A stretch of DNA of 64,000 bases. Origin: Dentipellis sp. KUC8613. Its lineage: Eukaryota; Basidiomycota; Agaricomycetes; Russulales; Hericiaceae. How positions within the stretch are numbered: the stretch's first letter is position 1; every line of letters begins with the position of its first letter. The position numbers were made by a program, and so were the translations under genes. The stretch spans positions 142,491-206,490 of the forward strand of contig NSJX01000012.1 in assembly GCA_002286715.1 (NCBI GenBank), read 5' to 3'. Below the pieces are notes generated by a model. It was given only the letters and a program-made list of their open reading frames with translations. It had not been told where the DNA came from and ran no database searches. Below, one piece after another: positions 12,901 through 22,021 of this stretch.

Positions 12901-13826
12901 GCCTCAGCAAATATCTTCACAAATCGAGAATACGAGAACCTCCTTCGCTCACTCAACCTTCGCCGGATGTCATATTTGCTCTATTGTGGCGAGAAAAACC
13001 AGTTCCTGACATCATTGCCAACAATTCAAGAGAAGCTAGTGGAAGTGTTGAGGAATGCTCCTGCGCCAATCGTCCAGGCAGAGGTCTACTTATGTGTGCG
13101 CGTTCTGCTGTGTCGGCTGAGCCCGCACAATCTAGTCAGCTTCTGGCCCGTCATTCTCAATGAAATGGTAAGCGTTCATGGGATCCTCCATTGAAAGATG
13201 CTCAACTTATCGTACGTTCAAGTATCGACTGTTCGATTCAATGACGACGACACTACCGTCAGACGGTTCTGAAGATCTCCCGTTAGTGCTCGCAGCATGC
13301 AAACTTCTGGATCTTTTACTTGTCTTGCAGACCGAGGAATTCCAAGTGTACGTTCACCTTTGACATGACGTATCTTATTGCCTCATCTAAATGGCGAAAC
13401 AGTCACCAGTGGATATTCGTGACAGATACCGTAGACGCTATATACCGTCCGGATGAATGGCTGCCAGAGGCGCTACTTGATCAGCTGGCTGAGGTGGCAG
13501 GTCGCCTGCCAGTGTCTGAGGTAGGCTCATGCTTAGTATTCAGTCTCGCAGATAAATGACCAACACGAAAATGATAGACAATATCATCAACCTCTACCGG
13601 ACTTCCTTTCCCTCTCTCCGCCATCACTCCCTCCGCGCCAAACTTCCGACCAATGCGACGGCCAACACTCAACGGTCTTCGCCAGATCGACTCCATACGG
13701 GACCTGCTATCATTCTTCTCCAGCGTAAGCATACTAAGCTATGAGAGCGTGTACAAGAGTGGCGGCAGTATCGACTGGGAGGATGTTGAGCGTGGATTGA
13801 TTGCTGATATGTTCGAGGGCCGATGA
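6923..13826 (+). CDS. DOP1: DOP1 (Dopey) family protein, endosome-Golgi trafficking
   Basis: A very large gene with more than twenty short introns. The N-terminus (MASQSADGAKRGPARITEK, then LQQTYASDPKYKKYTQQVEK and ALPSGVHQRALDVYTHIL) is the conserved Dopey N-terminal domain. Continuous helical coding follows through LNLYETYFLPLQ, RGTAINFLSRRLP, DNLLVRRGALDLLLQSL and PFDQSYIRYLLETLL. The C-terminal part includes the leucine-rich Dopey region, and the last exon ends DWEDVERGLIADMFEGR then TGA at 13824. DOP1 forms a complex with the flippase-linked protein Mon2 and works in retrograde endosome-to-Golgi transport and cell polarity. Expected length is about 1,700-1,900 residues, consistent with 6.9 kb here. 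Start chosen as the first ATG before the conserved domain; the donor of intron 1 is uncertain (6977 region). No frameshift or internal stop that splicing does not explain was noticed. Confidence 0.9.
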
Positions 13827-14109
13827 GCCCGCGAACACGGATGCATGGGATTCGACTCTGTGGATAGGATTCACTGGGACTATTTCGCGTTGTCCATACT
13901 TCATGTCACATCTTTATCATTGTATCGTCACCAGCATATACAACTTTTCCTTGTTCATACCCTAACACTGAAGCTACTATGGGGTTCTGGACTGTCTGCT
14001 GTAGTTCATTCGCATGGCCTGGGAGGGGGTATAATTGGCACCAGTAATAGTACAGGTTCGAGATCTTTTGTCGTTTAGAACTTCGAGATATATCGGTTCA
14101 CTTTACAGA

Positions 14110-14712
14110 CCATCAGGCCGTAGGAGCATCAACAGTTTCGACCCGTCGCATGGGATCACCAAGCTTTGTGGCCACTGCCTCAGGAGCTTTCCTCAACTTG
14201 ACCGTTGCCCAGTCCGACGTCAGGGCATGCGCCCATGTCTGAGCAGACTTGACGCTCTTCGACTCCTCCCTCTCCTGGATGAACTTCTTCAGCTTCGCGC
14301 TCCCGCCCTTGACCAGCTCCCAAGACTCGATCTCATACCACCCCGCAAACTCGTAACTCGCCCCTCCGCCTTTAAATGTCTCGCTGAACATCGGGAGAGG
14401 GTCCTCGGCGCGCTCCGAGGAGAGGTTGAGATCGAGCAGATCGAGGTGATGGCGCGTCCATAGCTCGTGTGGAGCATTTGGGTTCGCCTTTAGATGGTTG
14501 AAGATGCACACGAATCTGGTCGGGGATGGGTTCTCTTCGGATGTGGCGGGCAGAGTGAAGGTGTGGCTCGTCTCGGCCCCCAGGCGTGCACCGATCTCCT
14601 TGTGGGCATATAGCGATACTGAAGGACGCGCTGTGGGATCTGTGCGCCATCGTGGCTTCCAAGCGGTTGGTTTAGATGCTTGTGTCGGTGATGATACTTC
14701 AATCGATGTCAT
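14110..14712 (-). CDS. Uncharacterised 199-residue protein, single exon
   Basis: An uninterrupted ORF beginning MTSIEVSSPTQASKPTAWKP and ending RRVETVDAPTA. No introns, unlike most neighbours. It has mixed alpha/beta composition with a charged helix (KKFIQEREESKSVKSAQTW) and no signal peptide or membrane segment. The stretch FVCIFNHLKANPNAPHELW and the Gly-rich FKGGGASYEFAGWYEIES look conserved in style, but I do not recognise a family. It is convergent with DOP1, leaving about 280 bases between the stops. Codon use matches real genes around it, which is the main support. The function is unknown. Confidence 0.65.
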
Positions 14713-14992
14713 GGTGGAGGTTAGAGGTCAGGAAGCCTGCAGTGGCGCAGCAGGCTGCCGGCGGCTGAGCCTTTCAGGTTGCGGCAACGTTATCCTTGTT
14801 CCCGATCGGGTGTTCCAAACCACGATAAGTATCGAACGAGACTTAACCTTTGCCCATGTACCCAAGGAATGAATATACAACATAGCGAATAATGTGGAGG
14901 TGAGGCGTGAAGCAGAAGGGCTACCAGAATACTTCACAGCTACGAATGGACAGGCAATATCAGACAAACACACCCTCGACACATCTGTGAGC

Positions 14993-16394
14993 CTAGAAAT
15001 CGCCCCAGCTCTTACGGAACTTATACTGCATTCGATCCTGTCGGTCAACATTCCCATCTGGCCAACAAAACCTGAGGCAAACGACTTTACCTTGTACGGG
15101 AGGTTTTTCCTGGATGACAGATCAGCGCCCAACTTCTAGATATCATACATTGTGATTTTACATACCTCATCTTCTCGGAGGGGCTTGAAGGTGGCTTGTA
15201 GCCGGCCTCACCTGTACCCCATTCACCATGTCGCTCGCTCTCCGCCTTCGCCTCACGGAAACGAACAGCGGGGTCCTGCTTCTCTGGCGGGACGGGACGC
15301 TGAATCTTCTTTGGCGCACCCGTGTCGTCGTGAGGATGATCGGCTTGTCCAGGAAGAGGAGCAGCCTCTTCCGCAGAAGAGTCATTTGCTACTTGGGCCG
15401 ACTCTGAGTCGTGGTGTTCGGGACTTGCAGCGGGCTCTTCGTGTTGTGCGAGTGCCTCTTCAACAGTAATGCCCTGGTACTCGGCCTCCCTCTCGGCTTC
15501 CTTGTGCTCGATAGCTTCGTGGTGTGCGAAGTGCTCCAAATCCTCGGGATGGTTGTATGATTCGTCTGTCTGCGTCTCGGGAGTGGAGTGGAATTCCTCT
15601 GAACAGGGATGTATGAGTTTCAGAAAGCACACGACCGATGTTTGGCTACCAACCTTCGTGGTGCAGGAAGAATTCTGTGTAATTGACCGTAAATTCAGCT
15701 CTGCGTCCTGCAGTGCATACTGTAGGAACGTACCGCTTTCGACGTCATAATGGTGACCCTCTGCGCCCAGGCTGTCGAAATTTGGCAAACCATCAAGCCC
15801 TACGACCTTGAACTCCTCCATAGTGATCTTCCCATCATTGTCCTTGTCCATGGTCCGAAGGATAGTGCTGACAATCTGTTCTGCCTTCTCCTTATGTTCT
15901 ACGTCGTCCTGTGTTACACATAGTGAGCAGGGATGAGCACAACAGGTACCAGGAACGAGGAAGCACCTTGGACAGTTTCTTGGAATAGACGTGGTGGATT
16001 CCGTATATCGCCTCGATTTCTTCCTTATCCCAGACACCATCCCTGTGTATGATGTCAGATAACGAACAAAAGAATGGTGGGAGGGACGCACCGGTTCAGG
16101 TCGTGCAGCTGGAAGAAGCTGGGGAGGTCGAACGAGTCGCTGCAGAGCACGATTAGCCCAGAGACATCAAGCCAGGTTGGACGGCCTACATATGATGTTC
16201 CGTAGCCATCTAAGCTTTATCAACCCGGGCTCCACAAGCGAAGACGACTGAAAACGTACATGTTTCTGGGCATACTTGGCTGCCTCGCCCGTTACTGGCT
16301 CCTGTGCATGTTCGCCGTGTCCTCCGTGGGCCCGCGCCGCGTTAAATAAGAAAAAGAGTGACAGCAGCACCGACCGCAAGTGCATCGTGTGCAT
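14993..16394 (-). CDS. ER/secretory EF-hand protein (Ssp120/nucleobindin-like)
   Basis: A multi-exon gene with a signal peptide (MHLRSVLLSLFFLFNAARA) followed by a His/Gly-rich start. An EF-hand region has two loops: DLNRDGVWDKEE and DKDNDGKITMEE, both with correct Ca-coordinating Asp/Asn/Glu positions. A long acidic and His-rich segment follows (EHKEAEREAEYQGITVEEAL), then a Pro-rich linker, ending KNLPYKYKFRKSWGDF after two short final introns. This order matches fungal Ssp120-like proteins, secretory-pathway relatives of nucleobindin that are proposed to act with the cargo receptor Emp46/47; the partner is inference here. No HDEL signal is present. The start could be the ATG at 16385 (MHLRS) or three codons upstream at 16394; the ORF allows both. 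Confidence 0.85.
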
Positions 16395-16803
16395 ACGCGA
16401 AGTAAATGGTGGTGACGAAAGGCAAGAAGTGCGTCAGGAATATCGTCAGGACCTGCTTGGATACACCAGCGCCTTGCTGGTGATCGCTGAACGGAACAGT
16501 TTCGACGCTCAAAGAAGTTATTCCTTCCCACGCTCCGCGTATATAAGGTACACCTGCTAATTAGCAGTCAAACGAATACAGACGACGGTTGCAGGCTATT
16601 CCTGGCCTTTATCAACGGAATCGACAGCAAGATACAGTTTTATCAGAAGCTGAGCCAATCTTGGTACAAACATAATTAGAAATGGGTGTTAAGGCTACAG
16701 TCGTATGGTGTCGTATGGTACCAATCATCCATGTTAGCGCAGATACAATCATATGCAGCTCGAATACCTCAACTCCACCAGTGTGCTATCGAAGTCCATG
16801 TCT
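16395..16803. other. Spacer between EF-hand gene start and phosphatase stop
   Basis: About 410 bases holding the EF-hand gene promoter and the phosphatase 3' UTR. A TATATAA element is present at 16540-16546 but its orientation and distance fit no gene well. No coding sequence seen. Confidence 0.5.
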
Positions 16804-17928
16804 TTATGCATTGGTCTCAACCCCGTCCTTCGCCGCCCAAGCAGTAGCAAGGACATCGTAGATGAGTAACACTTGTTCCGGTCGCTGAACCATCCCGGGT
16901 CTCTGCTCCCTCAACGAATCAATCTCCTGAGCAACAGGATCCCACCCTACAGTCTCCGGTAAGGGACCCAAAGGAGAATCCGGCAATGGTTGTGTATCGG
17001 AGTTCGATGGGTGGTCAGAGTCGTTGCATTTGGGGAGGATGCCATTCGCGCGAAGCAGGGAGCAGAGTGCGATGAAGGCGCCCGTGCGTCCGACACCTGC
17101 TGAGCAATTCACAATCATGGGTGGGTATGCTTTAATATCTGTGCCAGTGACCTGGGGTATTTCCCTATTGAGCTCGTCGGCCAGCCGGATGAAGTTGAGC
17201 AGGCCTGCTCTGTCCTCCGGAGCTGGTACGCCGTGATCTGGCCATGCATCATACAACATATGGCGGAAGACGAATGGCCGTTTGGAGGAATCGCCCGATA
17301 GGTCTGCGACAGACACGGTACTGACCATGCAGTGGGCGGAGTCGATTGATTCCACTTTTTGAAGGGTGACCAGCAAAGGTGGGAATGTTCCTTCGCCATC
17401 ATACGGCTGGATAGTCCACGAGTCGCCGGGAACGGATGGGAAATAGACATGGGCTTTTTGTCTTCCCCCCTCGTAGTTTTGTGTTAGCTGGGCCACAACG
17501 CGTATGCCTCGTGTAACGATCGTAGAGAGGAACTCGTGTGCTGTATGAGGAAGCGGGGCTTGTGTTGCAACGGTCAGACAGCCGCCTGCGCGTTCACGAA
17601 CCCAGTTGGCGTTAAGATACCGCCCGTCAACGTCCACCATGGTTTGGTCGTATGGTATGATGTCCGAGTATCGATTGTACATTTGGTTCTCCGGCTTGCT
17701 GCCGACAGCGACGGAATACTGTTGGGTGAGATGATTGTTCGATATGATCCTCGATGGAAGCTGAGCAAGGCGATGTTTGAGAGAAAGGTCGCTTTGGCGT
17801 TGAGACATGCTGCGAGCCCGATATCGCGTTTGTTCGCGGTCTGTAAGAACACGCAGGACGGTGTTAATATGATCACGGTCCTGGGCTTTTTTGAGCCAGG
17901 CAGGAATTGAGGACGACATAGAGGCCAT
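16804..17928 (-). CDS. Classical protein tyrosine phosphatase with altered signature (Asn for His)
   Basis: A single-exon gene of 374 residues from the ATG at 17928. It has the classical PTP domain: NRYSDIIPYDQTMV (KNRY-like motif), YLNANWV, the WPD loop in LYDAWPDHGVP, the P-loop IVNCSAGVGRTGAFIAL with Cys275, and a Q-loop-like QRPGMVQRPEQ. The signature normally reads HCxAGxGR; here the His before the catalytic Cys is Asn274 (codon AAT, positions 17107-17109 on the complement). The Asp of WPD, the catalytic Cys and the Arg are kept, so the enzyme may still work with altered Cys ionisation. Start choice: an upstream ATG at 18012 is in frame, but a TATA element at 17961-17967 lies between the two, so 17928 (MASMSSSIPAWL) is preferred. 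No introns, in contrast to neighbouring genes. Fission-yeast Pyp-type enzymes are the nearest known class. Confidence 0.9.
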   Translation of the reverse strand: MASMSSSIPAWLKKAQDRDHINTVLRVLTDREQTRYRARSMSQRQSDLSLKHRLAQLPSRIISNNHLTQQYSVAVGSKPENQMYNRYSDIIPYDQTMVDVDGRYLNANWVRERAGGCLTVATQAPLPHTAHEFLSTIVTRGIRVVAQLTQNYEGGRQKAHVYFPSVPGDSWTIQPYDGEGTFPPLLVTLQKVESIDSAHCMVSTVSVADLSGDSSKRPFVFRHMLYDAWPDHGVPAPEDRAGLLNFIRLADELNREIPQVTGTDIKAYPPMIVNCSAGVGRTGAFIALCSLLRANGILPKCNDSDHPSNSDTQPLPDSPLGPLPETVGWDPVAQEIDSLREQRPGMVQRPEQVLLIYDVLATAWAAKDGVETNA

Positions 17929-17960
17929 GGCGAATAAATGAATGTGTTCTTGATGATGAG

Positions 17961-17967
17961 CTATATA
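17961..17967 (-). promoter_or_regulatory. TATA box of the tyrosine phosphatase gene
   Basis: TATATAG on the minus strand, 33 bases upstream of the ATG at 17928 and downstream of the alternative ATG at 18012. If used, it excludes the longer protein. Confidence 0.45.
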
Positions 17968-18145
17968 CACAGAGAAAGCAAACGATGGCGGACGATGATG
18001 TGGGGTGGTCAAGAAGGTACGCCGGGGAATTGGGAGTTATGACATGTAACTTCTATTTTTGTTAGATTACATTTATTTATCTCGAAATTCCTCGAGACAC
18101 CTTCCTGCTCGACAAATCTCCACCGCATCGTTTACAGTAGAGGAC

Positions 18146-18688
18146 ATGGCATCGTCGGATGGCCCCGTCTCTCTAGTGACACCAGATACGCGCATAAAGT
18201 GTGTATTTCTTATCTTATCCAGGCGGACTGATGCGTACGTTCGTCACAGAGTCTCTTCTACGCTTGATAAGTCCGTCGGGAAGAAATATCTCACTGACGG
18301 CAATCCGGACACTTGCTGGACATCACAACAAGTTTGTTGAGCCCCTGACTCCTGCTTGAAGAGAATAATGATCAATGTACAGGGTCTTCCGCAATATATA
18401 CAGATCCAGTTCAATGCTCCTGCGATTCCCCACCGCCTCTCTCTGACGTTCCAGGGTGGATTCGTCGGCACAAGATGTATTGTCGACATCAAGCCCCCAG
18501 GCTCGGCAGACTGGCGGACACTGACACAGATATATCCTGAGGACGTCAACCGCACCCAAGTTTTCGACCTCTCGCCGGAAGAAGTCAGCGACGGTGCCGA
18601 TGCTGTGAAGCTCATATTTGAAGAAAGCTCGGACTTTTTTGGACGAATAACGGTTTACGACCTGAATATAGAGGGCAGTGTCTTGTGA
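18146..18688 (+). CDS. NR2C2AP/TRA16-like discoidin-fold protein
   Basis: Three exons. The protein opens MASSDGPVSLVTPDTRIK, then VSSTLDKSVGKKYLTDGNPD-TCWTSQQ, then LPQYIQIQFNAPAIPHRLSL, and ends SSDFFGRITVYDLNIEGSVL. The order VSSxLN..GKK.L.D....CW.S.QG followed by FQGGF and YPED.N..Q.F and DFFGR...Y.L matches the nuclear receptor 2C2-associated protein family, a single F5/8C (discoidin-like) beta-sandwich. In animals it binds the orphan receptor TR4, which fungi lack, so the fungal role is unknown. Length of about 145 residues fits. Both introns have GT..AG ends and keep phase. Confidence 0.85.
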
Positions 18689-19138
18689 TTCGAGAGATCG
18701 AGAGAAGCGTGCTCTATCAGTACGGTGGGTGCTTTTCTGCCTCCCCGAGACGCTTTACGGCCCTCGATTTGAGGTCGACAACGTGCAGAAAGCCCCGTTG
18801 CCAGTGCTTTGCGCGCACAGGTATAGCTGAATCGAGATCGAGAGCTGACATAATTACTCTAATTGTCCGTTTCAGGATGCATGTACGCTTTCCTGTTGTC
18901 CTGCTCGACTGTCCCTCTCTCTAACCTAGAGTCCTGTTCCCCATGTTCATCGTCTCTTTATTCAACAACTTCTCGTTTCTTATGCACAGGGTGAGTGGCT
19001 CATGGCGCAGTGTAGTCGGGAGGGAGGTCGTGCGACCAGGTATGTCGCTAGGGCCTTGTCACTGTGGCGAGCGCTTATGTTGTGGCAGCGAATACAACGT
19101 AGTCCCCCTACGTGCACGTTTGTGGCACCTCAGACCTC
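18689..19138. other. Intergenic region upstream of the kinase-like gene
   Basis: About 450 bases without a supported gene. T/C-rich near 18885-18990. Confidence 0.5.
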
Positions 19139-19145
19139 TATAAAG
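19139..19145 (+). promoter_or_regulatory. TATA box of the kinase-like gene
   Basis: TATAAAG, 108 bases upstream of the ATG at 19247, which is the first ATG in frame with the kinase downstream of it. An out-of-frame ATG at 19178 would fall near the expected transcript start. Confidence 0.5.
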
Positions 19146-19246
19146 TCACAGTCATAGCGCACTTTGACCCCCCACGGATGGACTTGTTCCCCCACCACGG
19201 TGCAATTCCCCCAAGTCCCTAGCTACCTCCTGCCCTCCTCGCGCCC

Positions 19247-21469
19247 ATGGTTCCTGCAGAGGTCCGGTGTTCGCTTATTATCAACAGTTTATCCCCCTTC
19301 CGCCCTCTCCCCGGCATCCTCTCTATTGCTGCGCTCTGTGTGGCGTCACTGCCCATCGCTCTAGCCCTCCCATCCGCCTCCCGATACTGTACCACACGCA
19401 TCCTTCCCGCCGCTACTTGTCGCGTCCGAAGGATGATGCAGGACATATCCCCCTTCTTTGCCAAGGGAAGCTTCCTGTCGACTTCTTTCCTTGGTTTCGG
19501 AATTCTCGTGAAGGCGCAGCCCGATGTCAGCCTCTTCATGAAGACGCTCAACACGGCCATCGTTTCATCGTCCTCCACTCACTCAGGCAGCACAGGGCAG
19601 TCCGACGGCCTCCCCGTGACACCGCCTCCTCAGTGTGGCCCAGTTGTGCCGTCCACTTCCGCTGTCCGATGCGCTCTTCCAGCGATTACTACTTTCCCCA
19701 TCTCACACGAATCGCCTGCCGTTCACGATATTCATGTTACGGACAAGCCTTTGGCGAAAGCCACGATTCTGACGCACGATATCCACCCATCCCCATCGAC
19801 CGTGGAAATTCGCGTCTCCGAGTCTGCCGCGACTGCATTTGATGAGAACGTTGAGACACCAGCGCCACAGCCGATAGAGCTGCATGTATTGAACGACGGT
19901 GAAATCCGCTACACTATCCTCGGCACAATTGGTCGCGGAGGATACGGGACAGTCTTTGCGGCCCGCGCCGAGCCTTACAAGGGCACGAATTGGGACTTCC
20001 CTACGCTCGTCGCCATCAAGGTGTTCCAGAAGAGTTGCATGTATGCATCGCACCACTTATACAAAGACGTCAGAAACGAACTCTGGGTGATGCAACGTAC
20101 AGCCCGTGATGGGCCGTTCGTCCCGGGCGTTCTTTCGTCATTTCAAGATGAGGACCATGTTTATTTTGTCATGGTTTGTTGTTTGTCGAACTTGTGCGGA
20201 CTGTGTCTAACATTTAATGTACCTGCAGAGGCTCTATCGCGAGGACCTTCACGGTTTCATATCAAAAAACCAATCAAGGCTTTCGATCGAAGAGTGCACC
20301 CACTACGCTGCGGAGATCGTGAGCATGACCTTGCTCATCGCTTGGAATGTCGCTCACGAGTTCCGTGGTAGCTTCTTGGTATCGAGCAGCTTCACAAACA
20401 CGGTTTCGTTCATGGCGACATCAAGCCCGCCAATATCCTTGTCACACCGACAGGCCATCTCGCCGTCGCCGATTTCAGCCTCACCGAGAGAGTTCCGGTC
20501 AAGCTTCGCGCTCAGATGAGTAGCGCAGCCATATTCGGGGTATCAGTTGGCACTCCTGGCTACTATGCACCCGAGATGGTCGTCGACAAAGCGAAGCTCG
20601 AACAGGAGGGATACACCGCCCAGATTGACATGTGGACATTTGGATTAGTTCTCGCGCAGCTGGTGATGAACAGCAGCAAGGTACGCCCCGCGTTGCGAGT
20701 TGAGTGTGTGTCACATGCTGATCAAACAACGACAGCCTCTGGTGACCTGCAAGACAACGCGTTTCGATGTGATCCATGAGTTCTACGAGCAGTGGGATAT
20801 CATAGACAGCTTGATGGACGTCGATGATCCGAGTACCTTGCATCTGCTTGTGAGGGTGAGTTTGTTCTTACTTGTATCATGCTGAGTTACTGACGAACGT
20901 TGATTTCCAGCTCCTTGATAAGGATCCGTCGACACGTATTACTTTAGCCGAGGCGAAGCAACACCCTTTCTTTGCCAACATGTAGGTGCCCCTCTTGGCG
21001 TCCAGAAGGTATGTACTGATCCGTCTGCTGCTAGTGACTGGGAAAAGGTCGCCAAACGTGACTGGGAACGTGAGTCGATCTTCTGTCCTACTGTCCACTC
21101 TTGCGTCTGAACTGACTTCATTTCCCAGCGAGCTACTCTTCAGATAACTGGCTTTCGATCAGCACTTCGCGCTGCATGCCTACTCCCTACGTGGACCCCG
21201 ACGTGAACATGAACAGACCCATGGTCTGGTCTGGCTTTAACTCACGGTGCAACGGCATAGACCTGTGGGACGAGTGTCATGGTCAGTGCCAGGTGATGTT
21301 CAACCCAGTGCCGCCCTCCAAGCAATACGATAGCAGATGGCTCAGCCCCCTCCCGCCTACCGGCTCGAAATCGGCCCAGTGCTCGGATGACAGCAACGAC
21401 GTCCAAAGGCTCGAAGTGACCGAGCCCGTGTCTCATGCTCGTCCCACAGATGAAGACGAAGTCTTCTAA
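19247..21469 (+). CDS. Protein kinase-fold protein with HGD and DFS motifs
   Basis: A multi-exon gene. The kinase domain starts near residue 220 with GTIGRGGYGTVFAA (P-loop), then VAIKVFQK (VAIK lysine), VRNELWVM (helix C Glu), the catalytic loop HGFVHGDIKPANIL, ADFSLTE in the DFG position, and GTPGYYAPEM. The HRD Arg is Gly and the DFG Gly is Ser; both metal and proton-transfer Asp residues are kept. So it may be active but regulated differently, since the HRD Arg normally contacts an activation-loop phosphate. The C-lobe is normal (WTFGLVLAQLV, DPSTRITLAEAKQHPFF). The N-terminal 200 residues are Ser/Pro/Thr-rich with one hydrophobic run near residues 23-42 that could be a signal anchor or, if translation starts at the internal ATG 19433, absent. 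The C-terminal tail has several Cys/Trp. Such divergent kinases are multiplied in Agaricomycetes; no orthologue can be named. Confidence 0.82.
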
Positions 21470-22021
21470 ATCCTCCAATTATCGCCGACCCGCCAATAAC
21501 TCCAACCGCACTACCCACTCTAGCCACAGAACCATCAAGTACTTTCAGTTTTAGAACACTACCACTCCTCGCGCTGCCCTCCACCACCTTTGACCGCGCG
21601 CCATCTCTACTCCGCGATCTGACAAACGGATCTCGACTCGCATCTACGCATTGTACCAACCCCTGCATCCCATCTGTATCGGTCTCTATCTTTCCTCTGT
21701 GCATTAGACTGTATCTTACTGTTCCCATCTTCTTTATACCTTACATCCTAGCATTTCCCTTGGATCTCATCAGGCTCTCTAGATTCACTAATGGCCTTCG
21801 CGTCGCGTGTCACTTACTTGTTGGTCTCCTCACAACAGAATATACTGTTTGCTCGTGTCCGTGCGCTTTCAGTCTGATCAACGTTATGGAGTTGCGTCGT
21901 TGCAGCACGCCAGAAGGAGCCGTGGCCCAAACCAATATATACAACGCCGATTAGTGAGTGAAGACCTACATAAATATGTACTTCGAGCCCGCAGTAATAG
22001 TGCAGCGGCTACATAGCAACC
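21470..22021. other. 3' flanking region between convergent genes
   Basis: About 550 bases, C/T-rich on the plus strand just after the kinase stop. No supported gene; the region should hold both 3' UTRs. Confidence 0.5.

Noticed and set aside
16540..16546. TATATAA element
   Set aside because: About 150 bases from the nearest start and in an orientation that suits no gene well.
18012..18014. Longer phosphatase start at 18012
   Set aside because: A TATA element lies downstream of it (17961-17967), and the added residues look like translated UTR.
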